Shown in pieces: positions 1 through 7,867 of a stretch of DNA of 64,000 bases. The notes under the pieces are model-generated. The model worked only from the letters and a program-made list of their open reading frames with translations, had not been told where the DNA came from and did no database searches. The DNA is taken from contig NZ_JACHJV010000004.1 of the NCBI RefSeq assembly GCF_014203855.1, forward strand, positions 62,001-126,000. The letters are read 5' to 3'. Position numbers and translations under genes: made by a program. The number at the start of each line of letters is the position of its first letter. The stretch's first letter is position 1. The DNA is from Kitasatospora kifunensis (GTDB lineage: Bacteria > Actinomycetota > Actinomycetes > Streptomycetales > Streptomycetaceae).

Positions 1-2
1 GC

Positions 3-59
3 AATCGGGCAGCTGACCTGGTGGCCCGCGCGCCGCTCGCCTCCTCCGTGGCGGCGTGA
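3..59 (+). CDS. C-terminal end of a gene cut by the left edge (partial)
   Basis: An open frame with no stop runs from the left edge to a TGA at 57-59 and reads NRAADLVARAPLASSVAA. It is in the same orientation as the next gene. Eighteen residues are too few to assign a family, and the reading may be chance in DNA this GC-rich. Confidence 0.3.
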   Translation, partial: NRAADLVARAPLASSVAA

Positions 60-77
60 GTGCTGCGGCTCAGCCCG

Positions 78-126
78 TTTGTCAGGCTACGCCTGACAAA
101 CGGATTTGTCAGGCGTAGCCTGACAA
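78..126. promoter_or_regulatory. Double palindromic operator upstream of the first complete gene
   Basis: Two adjacent palindromes are present. The first has arms TTTGTCAGGC and GCCTGACAAA around TAC (78-100). The second has TTGTCAGGC and GCCTGACAA around GTA (106-126). The second is the reverse complement of the first, so the whole block is also symmetric. It ends two bases before the ATG at 129, so a bound protein would cover the translation start region. The downstream protein has a helix-turn-helix, which makes autoregulation the simplest reading (inference). Confidence 0.7.
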
Positions 127-128
127 GC

Positions 129-917
129 ATGGCGACTTCGCGAGCACCCTCGGTCCCTCAGCTCTCCCCGCTGGATGAAGCGCGCGTCAACTTCTCCGAT
201 GCCGCCGCGGTGGTCGCAGACCTCGCGCGCGGCCTCGTGCCCGTCCGGCCGGACTGGCGGGCCGACGACCCGGCCAGCTACCTGCGCGACGCCCTGACCG
301 TGCAGGACAAGTTCGTCACCCGCATGGTCCGGCTGGCCGTCATCGCCAGCCGTGAGGCCGGCGCGACCTGGGACCAGCTCGGCGAGGTCGCCGAGATCTC
401 CAGGCAGAGCGCCCACGGACGCTGGGCCGAGCTGATGCAGGAATGGAACGCCGACGGACGGCGGATCCAAGACCGCTTCGGCTTCTCGGACGCCCTGCGT
501 GTGGCCAACCGACTGGACGGCTGGTACGCGGTCGGCCGCACCGGCGGCGACCCGATCGTCACCGGACCCCGCGGTCTGCGCGCCGTCACCGACGGCCTCG
601 ACGCGACCCACGCACCGCCGAAGGAATGGGAGGAAGACCGCCCGGCCCGGCCCGCGACCACCGCCGCGATGCGCGCCGCGATGCATCACTACACCGACCA
701 CGACTTCGGAGACGGCGTCCTGCGGTACATCCTCGCCTACCCCCCGGCGGACCTGCTCGCCGACGCAATGGAGTGGGGCTGGGAGGACCCGCGGGTCCGC
801 GCGCAGCTCGCCGAAGCCCTCACGCAGACCCTCCTGACCGGCCAGTCCTGGCCGACGGACGCATCGCCGACCTTCTTGCGGCGCCTGGCAGCTGCCGACC
901 GCCGCTTCCCCGCCTGA
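129..917 (+). CDS. Putative DNA-binding protein with sigma-region-4-like helix-turn-helix
   Basis: A 262-residue protein of unknown function. Residues about 60-105 read like a helix-turn-helix of the sigma-70 region 4 type: TWDQLGEVAEISRQSAHGRW, with the usual 'can we start here' spacing. The C-terminal half is acidic and helical with no recognised domain. I chose the ATG at 129 because the frame upstream (open from 60) runs through the double palindrome at 78-126, which looks regulatory. The next gene starts 32 bp downstream in the same direction, so the two probably form an operon. It may repress its own promoter. Confidence 0.7.
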   Translation: MATSRAPSVPQLSPLDEARVNFSDAAAVVADLARGLVPVRPDWRADDPASYLRDALTVQDKFVTRMVRLAVIASREAGATWDQLGEVAEISRQSAHGRWAELMQEWNADGRRIQDRFGFSDALRVANRLDGWYAVGRTGGDPIVTGPRGLRAVTDGLDATHAPPKEWEEDRPARPATTAAMRAAMHHYTDHDFGDGVLRYILAYPPADLLADAMEWGWEDPRVRAQLAEALTQTLLTGQSWPTDASPTFLRRLAAADRRFPA

Positions 918-949
918 TCAACCCGAAGAACGCTGAGAAGAGGAGAGGC

Positions 950-1312
950 ATGCTGATCGGACGTAAGAAGACGAACTCCGACACCGAGGTGCTCGCCGAA
1001 CTGCGCGAGTGCGCCCTGCGGGCGATCTGGCGGCTCACCCAGGAGAACGGCCCCAGCGACATCAACCCCCACACCGTCCGGCTCACCCCGCACACCCTGG
1101 CGTCGATGCTGACGTTCACCCGGGACGGCTCGAAGTACGACGGCGCGGACCCGTTCTTCCACTTCGCGCACATGATCTTCGCGGGCAAGGAAGAGAACCG
1201 GGAAGCCCGCCACGACTGGGCGGTCTGGGAGCTGGAGCGGCTCGATCGTCCCGAAGCCGCCCGGAGGCTGGATGAGCTCGTGGCAACCGAGGGCGGTGCT
1301 CGGGCCCGCTGA
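950..1312 (+). CDS. Hypothetical protein, second gene of a two-gene operon
   Basis: A 120-residue acidic protein with no recognised domain. The ATG at 950 is preceded by a good ribosome binding site (AGGAGAGG at 941-948), which sets the start, although the frame is open far upstream. It contains a conserved-looking aromatic block FFHFAHMIF. It lies 32 bp after the helix-turn-helix gene and is followed by a 44-bp palindrome, then the convergent lasso ABC transporter gene. Function unknown. Confidence 0.65.
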   Translation: MLIGRKKTNSDTEVLAELRECALRAIWRLTQENGPSDINPHTVRLTPHTLASMLTFTRDGSKYDGADPFFHFAHMIFAGKEENREARHDWAVWELERLDRPEAARRLDELVATEGGARAR

Positions 1313-1343
1313 CCGGTTGTAGCTGCTCCACCTAAGCGTTACT

Positions 1344-1387
1344 CAGGCTGTAGCTGCCAAAACGGCCGTTTTGGCAGCTACAGCCTG
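1344..1387. repeat. 44-bp perfect palindrome, copy 1 of a 22-bp core found three times
   Basis: A perfect palindrome centred between 1365 and 1366. Its core half-site is TGCCAAAACGG followed by its reverse complement. The same 22-bp core occurs at 50164-50185 (one mismatched pair) and 53149-53172. Here it sits between two convergent genes, so it could act as a bidirectional terminator, but it has no loop and no T-tract. The recurrence far away in promoter-type positions argues for a protein-binding site. The motif TGTAGCTGC also occurs just upstream at about 1317-1325. Confidence 0.75.
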
Positions 1388-1413
1388 CTATTTCAGGCCC
1401 GGAGTAAGGTTGG

Positions 1414-3372
1414 TTACGGGACGGGGACGGGAGCGTAGGCGCGTGCCTGGGTGGTCCACATCGCTGCATACTCCCCGTCAGCGGCCAGCAGATCGCCGTG
1501 CGTCCCCTCCTCCAGAACGCGGCCGTGGTCGAGAACGATGATCCGGTCGGCGTGCTGAGTGGAGCCGAGGCGGTGCGTGATCAGGATGACGGTCCGGCCG
1601 GCGGCGAGTTCGCGGATGCGGTCGTAGGCGGCCTGCTCGGCCCGGGGGTCCAGCGCGCTGGTCGGTTCGTCGCAGATCAGCAGCGGCGCGTGGCTGCGGG
1701 CGTAGGCGCGGGCCGCGGCGATCCGCTGCCACTGGCCGCCGGAGAGGTCCCGACCACCGGACTGGGCGGGGCGGATGAAGGTCTCCAGGCCGTCGGGCAG
1801 CGAGTCGATGACCTCGGTGGCGCCTGCGGCGCGGGCGGCGGCGAGCACGGCGTCGTCGCCCTGGTCGCCCTGGCCGAGCGTGATGTTCTCCCGGACGGTG
1901 GCCTGCCAGCGGGCGATCTCCTGGGGCAGCATCGCCAGGCGGGAGAAGAGCTCGTCCGGATCGACGGCGGTCAGGTCGGTGCCGTCCCAGGTGACGGTGC
2001 CGCTGGTGGGGGCGTAGAGGCCGGCGAGCAACTTGGCCAGCGTGGACTTGCCGGCGCCGTTGTGTCCGACGATGGCCAGGACCTCTCCACGGCGGACGGT
2101 CAGCGAGATATCGGTCAGGACCGGGGCGGACGCTCCCTCGTACGCGAAGGTGACGCGGTCGGCACGGATGACGGCGGGGTTCGCCGGAACCGGGACGGGG
2201 GCGGCCGGGAGGGTCGTGCGGACCTTGGCGTCGGCGAGGAAGCTGGCCCAGTCGTCAAGGTAGAGGCCCATGCGGTAGGTGGTGGTCACACCGGTGGCCA
2301 TCCCGCTCAGGAGCGCCCGGCTGGTCTGGACGGCAATGAGGGCGGTCGCGGCATCCGCGGTGGGAATCCGGCCGTGGACAGTGAGCCACAGCAGCGCGCC
2401 GTACACGCCGAGGGTCGCGACGCCGGACAGGATGTCGCCCGCGAGCTGACGGCGGGCGTTGTCGGCGCCGATCCGGGCCGTGTGGTCCTCCAGGCGGCTG
2501 CTGACGGACCGGTACTGCTCCAGGAGCCAGGGCCGCATCGTGCCCGCGCGCACGTCAAGAGCGGTACTGCGCCCGGAGGCGAGGTACATGAGGATGTGCC
2601 GGGTCCGGCGGTCACCGACGGCATGCCGGTCGGCGCGGTGGGCAGCCTGCGCGGCGCGGGCGGCCGCCCAGGCCCGGGGCAGCACGGCCAGCAGCAGCAG
2701 GGGCAGCAGCAGCGGGTCGAGGGTGGTCACGACACTGGCGGCGGCGGCGATGCCGAAGACGGCACCGGTGACGGTGACCAGGGATTCGAGCACCAGGTGG
2801 GCGTCCTTGGCGGCGCGGTTGGCGGCCTCGCCGTGATCGCACCAGGCGGGGTTGTCGTAGGCGGCGAGGGGGACGCGGGTGGCGGCCTCCAGGTAGGCGA
2901 GTTCGGCGCGGCCGTCGACGGCCGGCCCGAGGCGGGCGGTCGCGGCGACGGTGGCGGCCGAGGCCAGGGAGCGGGCGGCAGCAACGGCGGCCAGGGCCAG
3001 CAGAGCGGGTTCGGCGCGGTCGAGCCGCTCCAGCGGGGCACCCGCCGCGAACAGGACCGCGAACGCGGAGCGGGTGAGGTGGAGGGCCGCGGCGGTCAGC
3101 ACGCCGGTGGCGATCTGCAGGCCCAGCAGCAGCTGCAGCGCGGTGCGGTCGGCCCGCCAGGCTAGGCCCAGGGCGATGCGGGCCAGGCGGGGAAGCGTGC
3201 GGGCCATCGTGACCAGGCCGTCGGTGTGGTCCTCGTGGCGCTCACTGCCGAGCGCCCAGGCGGGGAGCGGATCGGGCGCCGGGCGCCGACGGCGAAGCCG
3301 GATCCCGATCCGCTCCCTCAGCGGGGTGCGGGGGTGCGGTGCGGCCGTGGCGGGGAGTTGTGTGTCTGTCAC
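1414..3372 (-). CDS. Lasso peptide ABC exporter (permease-ATPase fusion, LasD/McjD type)
   Basis: A 652-residue half-transporter. The N-terminal half holds about five to six membrane segments. The C-terminal ATPase has Walker A GHNGAGKST (436-444), Q-loop LPQ, signature LSGGQ (543-547), Walker B LLICDE (564-569) and an H-loop histidine near 600. In lasso clusters this protein exports the mature peptide and often gives self-immunity. The start is GTG at 3372. It is the last gene of the leftward cluster, 66 bp after the peptidase gene. ATP-binding residues all look intact. Assignment to lasso export rests on the neighbours. Confidence 0.9.
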   Translation of the reverse strand: MTDTQLPATAAPHPRTPLRERIGIRLRRRRPAPDPLPAWALGSERHEDHTDGLVTMARTLPRLARIALGLAWRADRTALQLLLGLQIATGVLTAAALHLTRSAFAVLFAAGAPLERLDRAEPALLALAAVAAARSLASAATVAATARLGPAVDGRAELAYLEAATRVPLAAYDNPAWCDHGEAANRAAKDAHLVLESLVTVTGAVFGIAAAASVVTTLDPLLLPLLLLAVLPRAWAAARAAQAAHRADRHAVGDRRTRHILMYLASGRSTALDVRAGTMRPWLLEQYRSVSSRLEDHTARIGADNARRQLAGDILSGVATLGVYGALLWLTVHGRIPTADAATALIAVQTSRALLSGMATGVTTTYRMGLYLDDWASFLADAKVRTTLPAAPVPVPANPAVIRADRVTFAYEGASAPVLTDISLTVRRGEVLAIVGHNGAGKSTLAKLLAGLYAPTSGTVTWDGTDLTAVDPDELFSRLAMLPQEIARWQATVRENITLGQGDQGDDAVLAAARAAGATEVIDSLPDGLETFIRPAQSGGRDLSGGQWQRIAAARAYARSHAPLLICDEPTSALDPRAEQAAYDRIRELAAGRTVILITHRLGSTQHADRIIVLDHGRVLEEGTHGDLLAADGEYAAMWTTQARAYAPVPVP

Positions 3373-3438
3373 ACCTGCCGCAACGCCTCACCCATACGGG
3401 TGGACACGGCCATACCCCTGGCCCATCACCAGTTCGAA

Positions 3439-4137
3439 TCACCCGGTGACGAGGACGGGCAGATAGGGCCAGATCCGGTCGGTTTCCTCCTGACCGATCA
3501 CGTGCCCGTCGGCGACGACCCAGGCGTGGGCGCCGCGCGGCGCGAACCGGACCCCCAGGACCCACCGCACCGGTCGGCCGGTGAGCGCCGCGCCCAGGTG
3601 GACGGCGAGGGATTCCTCCAGGCAGGCGACTCGGCCGGGCCACCAGGCCCCGGTAGCGCGCACTCCGGCCAGGACCACCTCGGCGTCGCGGACGCTCGCC
3701 GGTCGGCCGGGCAGGCGGGCCGCGGCGCGGGCGAGGGCGTGGACGTGGCGGATCGGCAGGATCCGCAGGAGCAGCAGGGAGGTGGCCAGGCCGATCCCGG
3801 CGGCGGCCCAGCCCCGCAGGGAGGGATGGACGGCGGGGGCGAAGCGGACGGGCGGGGGCGTGCTGGGCGGGGTGCGGTGGACGGGTCGGCCGGCGAGCAG
3901 GCTGTCGAGGTCGGCGGCGACGCGCACCAGGTCGGCCCGGACCTGGTCGGGGTCGGCGCCCGTCGCCGCCCAGCGGGCTGCGGCCTCCTCGATGGCGGCG
4001 GCCCGCTCCAGGGCACCGGTCGGCAGGTCGAGGAGGGCGGCTCCGATCGGGTCGAGAATCTTCCACCGGCCGGTCGCGAGGTCGAGCAGGCCCGCACCGG
4101 CGGGACCCCGGGCGGCATGGACGCGGGCCCGGGTCAC
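3439..4137 (-). CDS. Lasso peptide leader peptidase with fused RRE domain (B protein)
   Basis: A 232-residue protein. Residues about 15-85 resemble a PqqD-like RiPP recognition element, which binds the leader peptide. Residues about 105-230 form the transglutaminase-like cysteine peptidase that removes the leader. Candidate catalytic residues are C172 (in ACLEESLAVHL), H204 (in GAHAWVV) and D210. Many actinobacterial lasso clusters split these two domains into B1 and B2 genes; here they are one polypeptide. The GTG start at 4137 overlaps the cyclase stop by four bases (GTGA), so translation is coupled. Confidence 0.88.
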   Translation of the reverse strand: MTRARVHAARGPAGAGLLDLATGRWKILDPIGAALLDLPTGALERAAAIEEAAARWAATGADPDQVRADLVRVAADLDSLLAGRPVHRTPPSTPPPVRFAPAVHPSLRGWAAAGIGLATSLLLLRILPIRHVHALARAAARLPGRPASVRDAEVVLAGVRATGAWWPGRVACLEESLAVHLGAALTGRPVRWVLGVRFAPRGAHAWVVADGHVIGQEETDRIWPYLPVLVTG

Positions 4138-5981
4138 CGAGCACTCTCCCGGGCCGGGGCCGGCTCCCACCAGCCGTCGAAGGTGCTGGTGCTGGGGCAG
4201 TTGGTCAGCCACACCTCGGCGGCGACCAGACCGTGCAGGCTCACCAGGTCGGCCGGGGAACCGTGGATCGTCCGGTCCAGGGAGGCCAGGACGGCGGAGG
4301 TGTCGATCAGGCCCGCCTGGGCCAGCGTCGATCCGGCGAGCAGCGCGCGCAGGGCGGGGGCGTTGACGCGCAGGCCGTCGTAGATGCCGGTGAACGGCGT
4401 CTTGGTACGGCGGGCCAGCAGCGGGGCGTGGACGAGACCGGTGAGGGCGGCGCGGGCCAGCGGCTTGAAGTCCCCGGGCCTGTGCCGCTCCCAGGCGGGG
4501 ACGGCGAGGCAGATGTCGATCACCCGGGTGTCGAGGAACGGGGCGTGCAGCGGCAGGTCGAACAGGGCCCGGGTCAGGGCGTCGAAGTTGGCGAACTCGG
4601 CGCCGGTGGCCTCCAGCGCCAGGCGCTCGCGCAGCGCACCGGGGCCGATAGCAGGGTCGGCGCTCCGTACGCGGCCGCCGACCAGGTCGGCCACGGCGGT
4701 ACGTCCGGCCGGGGTGAGCCAGCGGGCGGCGGACAGCGGGCCGCACCAGCGGGCCACGTCGGCGGCGTCGGGAATCCCCTGCGGTGCCGGACCGGTCAGG
4801 ACGGCCGAGGCGAGGCGGGCCAGCGCCTTGGGGTAGGAGCCGCGGGCGGAGGCCGCGGTGGCGCGCAGGACTGGGTGCGCGGCGGCGCGGCGGTCCCGGG
4901 CGAGCCGGTGGGCGTCGCGCAGCCCGGCCGCGCGGGCCCCGGAGCGGTAGCGGTCGGCAGGGGAGGCGAACGCGTCGAGGACGTTGTCGCCGCCCCACCC
5001 GGTGAGGTGCCCGGTGCTGGCGGCGGCGACGGCGGGGGCGAGCTGGGCTTCCATGATGCCGAGCATCGCGACGCTGAGGGCGGGGGCGTCGGTGACGGGA
5101 ACGCCGGCCAGGTCGGCGAGTTGGTCGTAGTGCCTGCTGCCGGTGAACCGGCCGTCGACCAGGTGCCGGGTGATGGCCGGGTTGGCGGCGGCGATCTCGG
5201 CCGCGTAGCGGGTGTCGTCCTGGTCGGCCATCGCCGCATCCACGTAGGTGACGGCGGTCAGGTCGGTGTGAGCGGCGGCCAGGCAGGCGATCGAGCTGGA
5301 GTCGACGCCGCCGGACAGGTCGCTCGACAGCCGGCCGCTCAGGGCTCGGCGGCCGACCGCGAGCGGCAGTTCGTGGCGCAGCGCGTCGGCCGCTTCGGCG
5401 AACGAGCGCCCGGCCGGAACGGGCGGCTGCTCGATCGAGGGCGGGGTGTCGGGAGCGAGGGTCAGCGCGGCTCCCGGCGGGACGCGGTGGATGCCCTCGA
5501 ACCAGCCGTCGGCACCCGGCTCGGCGCCCCAAGTGGTGACCTCGGCCAGCAGGCGGACCAGGTCCGGGGCTGCACCGGTGAGGGCGGCCAGCGCGCTGGC
5601 CGATGTCGACCAGGTCACCGCCGACCCGGTGACGATCCAGTGCACCTGGACGGTCCCGGCGCGGTCGCCCAGGACCCGCACGGTGCCGCGGTCCGTGACG
5701 ATCGCCAGGTAGGAGCCGGGCAGTTGGCCGGCCTCGTGCCAGCGGCCGCGCGCGGCAGCGTCGGCAGCGCACCGGGCCTCCTCCACGCTGGGCAGGCAGG
5801 CGCCGACGAGGATCACCTCCGCTGCGCCGTCCCGGGACACCGCGCGCCGCAGTTCGTGGGGGTCGTGGCCGACGGTCCAGGCGCGCAGGGTGGCGTCGTG
5901 GTGGATCTCGTGTCCGCCGCGCGGGCGCGGGCCGACGGTGGGCGGGGACGTACGGGTGACCGTGCCTGCGACGTACCTCAT
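4134..5981 (-). CDS. Lasso peptide macrolactam synthetase (asparagine synthetase-like C protein)
   Basis: A 615-residue asparagine synthetase B homologue. The ATP-binding PP-loop SGGVDSSS lies at 223-230. In lasso systems the enzyme adenylates the Asp or Glu side chain of the core and joins it to the amino group of residue 1. The N-terminal half keeps the glutaminase fold, but the protein begins MRYV, with no Cys2 nucleophile, as expected for a cyclase that does not use glutamine. The start is ATG at 5981 with GGGAG upstream. The gene follows the precursor by 125 bp that contain a strong hairpin. Confidence 0.9.
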   Translation of the reverse strand: MRYVAGTVTRTSPPTVGPRPRGGHEIHHDATLRAWTVGHDPHELRRAVSRDGAAEVILVGACLPSVEEARCAADAAARGRWHEAGQLPGSYLAIVTDRGTVRVLGDRAGTVQVHWIVTGSAVTWSTSASALAALTGAAPDLVRLLAEVTTWGAEPGADGWFEGIHRVPPGAALTLAPDTPPSIEQPPVPAGRSFAEAADALRHELPLAVGRRALSGRLSSDLSGGVDSSSIACLAAAHTDLTAVTYVDAAMADQDDTRYAAEIAAANPAITRHLVDGRFTGSRHYDQLADLAGVPVTDAPALSVAMLGIMEAQLAPAVAAASTGHLTGWGGDNVLDAFASPADRYRSGARAAGLRDAHRLARDRRAAAHPVLRATAASARGSYPKALARLASAVLTGPAPQGIPDAADVARWCGPLSAARWLTPAGRTAVADLVGGRVRSADPAIGPGALRERLALEATGAEFANFDALTRALFDLPLHAPFLDTRVIDICLAVPAWERHRPGDFKPLARAALTGLVHAPLLARRTKTPFTGIYDGLRVNAPALRALLAGSTLAQAGLIDTSAVLASLDRTIHGSPADLVSLHGLVAAEVWLTNCPSTSTFDGWWEPAPARESAR

Positions 5982-6024
5982 GTCGGGGGAGCTCCCTGCT
6001 GCAGAGACGTTCCGGAAGTAGCGA

Positions 6025-6075
6025 AGCGCGCCCGGAGCAGGCCGGCCCGTGAGGACCGGCCGCCCCGGGCGCGCT
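6025..6075 (-). terminator. Two-tier hairpin between lasso precursor and cyclase genes
   Basis: An outer stem pairs AGCGCGCCCGG (6025-6035) with CCGGGCGCGCT (6065-6075), and an inner stem pairs GGCCGG (6040-6045) with CCGGCC (6056-6061). It lies 3' of the precursor stop in the transcribed direction. It probably works as a partial terminator or mRNA stabiliser that keeps precursor expression above that of the enzymes. There is no T-tract, so full termination is unlikely. Confidence 0.6.
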
Positions 6076-6106
6076 CAGGCGGCGCTGTTCGGCGCCGCAG
6101 GGGCGG

Positions 6107-6250
6107 TCAGCCCTGGAAGTACATGGTGCTGTCCGGGTTGTTGAACCCGCCGGACCCGAGGGTGACCTCGGTGACGTCGCCCAGGTCGTCCAGGTTCGGC
6201 GCGACGTAGCTGTTCTCGTTCACGGTCTCGGGGCTGGTCACGATGTCCAT
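6107..6250 (-). CDS. Lasso peptide precursor (A peptide)
   Basis: A 47-residue peptide with ATG at 6250 and a strong GGAGG at about 6256-6260. The leader has the actinobacterial lasso signature Y-x-x-P-x-L-x-x-x-G (YVAPNLDDLG) and a threonine at the position before last (EVTL). This predicts cleavage after residue 31 and the core GSGGFNNPDSTMYFQG. Gly1 and Asp9 fit a nine-residue macrolactam ring, leaving a seven-residue loop and tail (STMYFQG). There are no cysteines, so it would be class II without disulfides. I do not recognise the core as a known lasso peptide. The family is assigned from leader and neighbours; structure is inferred. Confidence 0.88.
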   Translation of the reverse strand: MDIVTSPETVNENSYVAPNLDDLGDVTEVTLGSGGFNNPDSTMYFQG

Positions 6251-6339
6251 CTCTGCCTCCGTAGGGGGATTTCCGTGTCCGGCTCGGTGGCCGGCTGAGA
6301 ACGAGATTGCCGCCAACTCAGGTGTTCGAAAAGACATTT

Positions 6340-6392
6340 GGTGTCACTCTGTTGTCATACGGCGTACCCGTTGTGATGTCACCCGGTGGAGT
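6340..6392. promoter_or_regulatory. Divergent promoter region with repeated TGTCA motifs
   Basis: The 156 bp between the lasso precursor and the divergent XRE gene are lower in GC than their surroundings. TGTCA occurs at 6342-6346, 6353-6357 and 6377-6381, in the same orientation, spaced 11 and 24 bp, about one and two helical turns. The arrangement suits binding by the adjacent regulator to control both directions. I cannot place the -10 and -35 boxes with confidence. Confidence 0.4.
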
Positions 6393-6406
6393 GCTGTCAT
6401 GGTCGG

Positions 6407-7675
6407 ATGGACGATCCGGGAGAGGTGCGCCTGCGGGCCGCCCGTGAGATGTTCGGCTGGAGCGGCGCCGACCTGGCCGGACGGGTACGAGAAGCGGCGG
6501 TCCGACGGCGGCTGAGGTCAGGATGCAGTCGACAGCTGATATCTGACTGGGAGTTGGGGAAAAAACACCCTAGCGAGGAGTCCCAGATCCTGCTGGCGGA
6601 CGCCTTCGACGTACCCGAGGCTATGGTGCAGACACGCCCCTGGCCTACCTGGCTACCCAGCCCCGACAGGGAAGAGGCCACCGTGCCACTCAACCGCCGC
6701 GACTTCGTGAAGGCGGCCGGCATCGCCGTCGCGCTGCCGACCGTCACCGCCCAACCGGCCTTCGCCGCGGAGCGGACCCCGCTGGTGGGCACCGAGACCG
6801 TCCAGCGCCTGCAGGCCGCCGTCCTGCCCCTGACGACGATGCCGACCGTCCAGCGCCAGCACATGGTGGCGATGCTCGACTCCTGCCTCACCACCGTCAC
6901 CGGACTCCTGCACACCGCCCGCTACGACACCCGCACCGGAGTGGGCCTCAACCAGCTCGCCGCACAACTGGCGCAGACCTGCGGGTGGACAAGGTTCGAC
7001 GTCGGCCAGCAGGACCAGGCCGCCGCCCTGTGGAACCGGTCGCTCGGCCACGCCAAGGCAGCCGGTGACCGCGACATGGTCAGCAGCGTCGTCGCCGACT
7101 TCGCCTACCAGGGAATCTGGACCAACAACCCCCAGGAGTCGGTGCGGCTGCTCGACGGGGCACTCAGCCGCCCGATGCACCCGACCGTGCGCTCCCTCAT
7201 GCACCTGCGCAAGGCCCGCGCCCACGCTGCCCTCGGCGAAGGCACCGCCTCCCGCCACCACCTCGCCAAGTCGGAGACCGAACTCGCCCGCAGCAGCGCG
7301 GGCGAGGTTCCGAGCTGGGCGGCCTGGATGAGCGAAGCGGACGTCGAGATCGACGGCGGCCGCTGCCTCATCGACCTCGGCGAACAGGTCCCGGGCACGC
7401 GGCGCATCGACCGGGGCCTGTCCCTGCTCACCAAGCCCCGCTCCAAGACCTACGCGGTCTTCCAGACCTACAGGGCCGAGGCCCTGGTCCACGAAGGTGA
7501 GATCGAGGAGGCCGCCGCCGTGCTGACCAGCGCACTGGGCACAGCCCGGCAGATCGGAGCGACCAGGTGCATCGACCAGGTCGCCCAGATCAGCGACCGA
7601 CTCCACGGCCACCGATCGGTGGCCGGCGTCGAGCAACTGCTGTCGAGGGTGAGGGACGCCCGGACAGCTGCGTGA
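6407..7675 (+). CDS. XRE-family regulator with TPR-like tail, divergent from lasso cluster
   Basis: A 422-residue protein. Residues 8-75 form a helix-turn-helix of XRE type (SRQLISDWELGKKHPSEE), followed by TPR-like helices that in this large Streptomyces group probably bind a signal. Unusually, residues 95-120 read LNRRDFVKAAGIAVALP then TAQPAFA, which imitates a Tat signal peptide although it is internal. I chose the ATG at 6407; an upstream GTG at 6386 is possible and neither has a good ribosome binding site. It is the best candidate regulator of the lasso operon, from position only. Confidence 0.75.
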   Translation: MDDPGEVRLRAAREMFGWSGADLAGRVREAAVRRRLRSGCSRQLISDWELGKKHPSEESQILLADAFDVPEAMVQTRPWPTWLPSPDREEATVPLNRRDFVKAAGIAVALPTVTAQPAFAAERTPLVGTETVQRLQAAVLPLTTMPTVQRQHMVAMLDSCLTTVTGLLHTARYDTRTGVGLNQLAAQLAQTCGWTRFDVGQQDQAAALWNRSLGHAKAAGDRDMVSSVVADFAYQGIWTNNPQESVRLLDGALSRPMHPTVRSLMHLRKARAHAALGEGTASRHHLAKSETELARSSAGEVPSWAAWMSEADVEIDGGRCLIDLGEQVPGTRRIDRGLSLLTKPRSKTYAVFQTYRAEALVHEGEIEEAAAVLTSALGTARQIGATRCIDQVAQISDRLHGHRSVAGVEQLLSRVRDARTAA

Positions 7676-7867
7676 GGCGTCCGCAACCACCCGGGCCTAC
7701 CCGAAGAGCTGGACCCGCACCAGCGGTCGAGGTCGCCCGGGAACGCTGCGGAGCCGTCAACCCACAACAACTGCGCGCTGCACCACCCGTCTGGTGCCCC
7801 TACCAGCCCGTCCCCCACCTCCGCCAACCCCGCCACAGCAACCGCCGGTCAATGCGACGATGCCCCG

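Noticed and set aside
1344..1387. Simple intrinsic terminator for the genes at 950 and 1414
   Set aside because: No loop and no T-tract, and the same core recurs at promoter-type positions; listed as repeat instead, though termination cannot be excluded.
1498..3165. Long open frame antisense to the ABC transporter gene
   Set aside because: Gly/Val/Glu-rich low-complexity reading with no ribosome binding site; a mirror of the strongly biased codon use of the real gene. The same applies to the long antisense frames at 4233-6209, 7757-9913, 60500-62566 and others.
6107..6121. Precursor end YFQG looks like a protease tag site
   Set aside because: The match is four residues in a natural lasso core with its own leader and enzymes; coincidence.
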